In this document: piece after piece, positions 63,882 to 64,000 of the stretch
How the letters are laid out: the number at the start of each line of letters is the position of its first letter
Numbering within the stretch: position 1 is the stretch's first letter
Source of the DNA: JACIWG01 sp049969935
GTDB taxonomy: Archaea; Thermoproteota; Nitrososphaeria; JACIWG01
DNA: 64,000 bases
Reading direction: 5' to 3'
NCBI GenBank assembly: GCA_049969935.1
Contig: JBMFNX010000003.1
Coordinates: 33,656-97,655, forward strand
Made by a program: the position numbers and the translations under genes
The notes under the pieces: generated by a model
Database searches by the model: none
What the model was told of the DNA's origin: nothing
What the model saw: the letters and a program-made list of their open reading frames with translations, nothing else

Positions 63882-64000
63882 ATGTCTTCTGGTAGGGGTT
63901 GGAGTGGTTATAATGGGGCTCTTGTTAGGAGGGGTGAGATCCTCTTAGATATGGGCTTTGTATCTGGTTGGTCTAGGGAGCTTAATGTTATGAATGGGGG
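63882..64000 (+). CDS. transposase, 5' fragment (IS5-like archaeal type), cut by the window edge
   Basis: From ATG 63882 the frame is open to the end of the window and gives 39 full codons: MSSGRGWSGYNGALVRRG then EILLDMGFVSGWSRELNVMN. The YNxALVRRGEILLD core is typical of the start of archaeal IS5-like transposases. Codon use (GGT, GTT, GGG, CTT rich) differs from its AT-rich neighbours, as expected for a mobile gene. The stretch 63790-63881, T/G-rich with TTGGTTTTTGC, may hold the left end and promoter of the element, but the terminal repeats cannot be paired from this side alone. Confidence 0.72.
   Translation, partial: MSSGRGWSGYNGALVRRGEILLDMGFVSGWSRELNVMNG

Noticed and set aside
1..64000. 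CRISPR arrays, tRNA and rRNA genes
   Set aside because: No regularly spaced direct repeats and no GC-rich cloverleaf-like intergenic segments were seen; most gaps are under 130 nt.

Overview
This is a gene-dense, AT-rich archaeal chromosome segment. The archaeal signs are the split gene order of carA-carB, the YchF/OBG-like GTPase of archaeal type with a C-terminal TGS-like end, an archaeal/eukaryal-type isoleucyl-tRNA synthetase (WDTQGLP-type HIGH region), four-subunit pyruvate:ferredoxin oxidoreductase, HypCDEF, an Lhr-core helicase, and TATA-like boxes placed about 25 nt upstream of many start codons with almost no 5' leader. TTG and GTG starts are frequent. The gene set and the AGA/AGG/ATA-rich codon use fit an anaerobic, probably thermophilic member of the Thermoproteota (Bathyarchaeia-like); the exact lineage is my inference. 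No rRNA, tRNA or CRISPR array was seen.

Layout. 1-7.6 kb: the end of a radical SAM enzyme of the AmmeMemoRadiSam type (cut by the window edge), an amidohydrolase, a thioredoxin reductase-like flavoprotein, DUF763, a GDT1-family transporter with a damaged start, DUF1893, Hsp20 and a FAD-dependent oxidoreductase. 7.6-12.3 kb: M20 peptidase, a radical SAM protein with a co-transcribed small winged-helix protein, and cysS. 12.3-17.5 kb: [NiFe]-hydrogenase maturation, with hypE plus a thioredoxin-like gene on + and hypF-hypC-hypD on -. 17.5-23.8 kb: ade-carA-carB operon. 23.8-28.4 kb: a frameshifted secreted protein, a winged-helix gene and a small membrane protein, the OBG GTPase, a decayed gene and a membrane glycosyltransferase.

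28.4-33.9 kb: a nucleic-acid processing module (beta-lactamase-fold nuclease, Lhr helicase, calcineurin-type phosphoesterase) followed by an unrecognised 308-residue protein. 33.9-45.3 kb: ileS, a second phosphoesterase, proC, proA and proB, and a small carbon route (D-2-hydroxyacid dehydrogenase, glycerate 2-kinase, enolase) that could take hydroxypyruvate to phosphoenolpyruvate. 45.3-49.7 kb: nucleotide-sugar dehydrogenase and the porGDAB operon. 49.7-55.5 kb: cyclase-family hydrolase, CPBP membrane protease, two MoeA paralogues (one fused to a periplasmic-binding-like domain) and threonine aldolase. 55.6-64 kb: a membrane-anchored helical protein, MFS transporter, endonuclease IV, glutamate dehydrogenase, HAD phosphatase, a winged-helix/PD-(D/E)XK nuclease-like protein, an orphan family-5 solute-binding protein, and the first 40 codons of an IS transposase at the right edge.

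The most interesting points are the Lhr/MBL/phosphoesterase neighbourhood with its unknown partner gene, two genes each broken by a single-base frameshift in or beside a homopolymer (GDT1 and the secreted protein), a multiply frameshifted gene relic in the only long intergenic region, and the hydroxypyruvate-to-PEP gene group.
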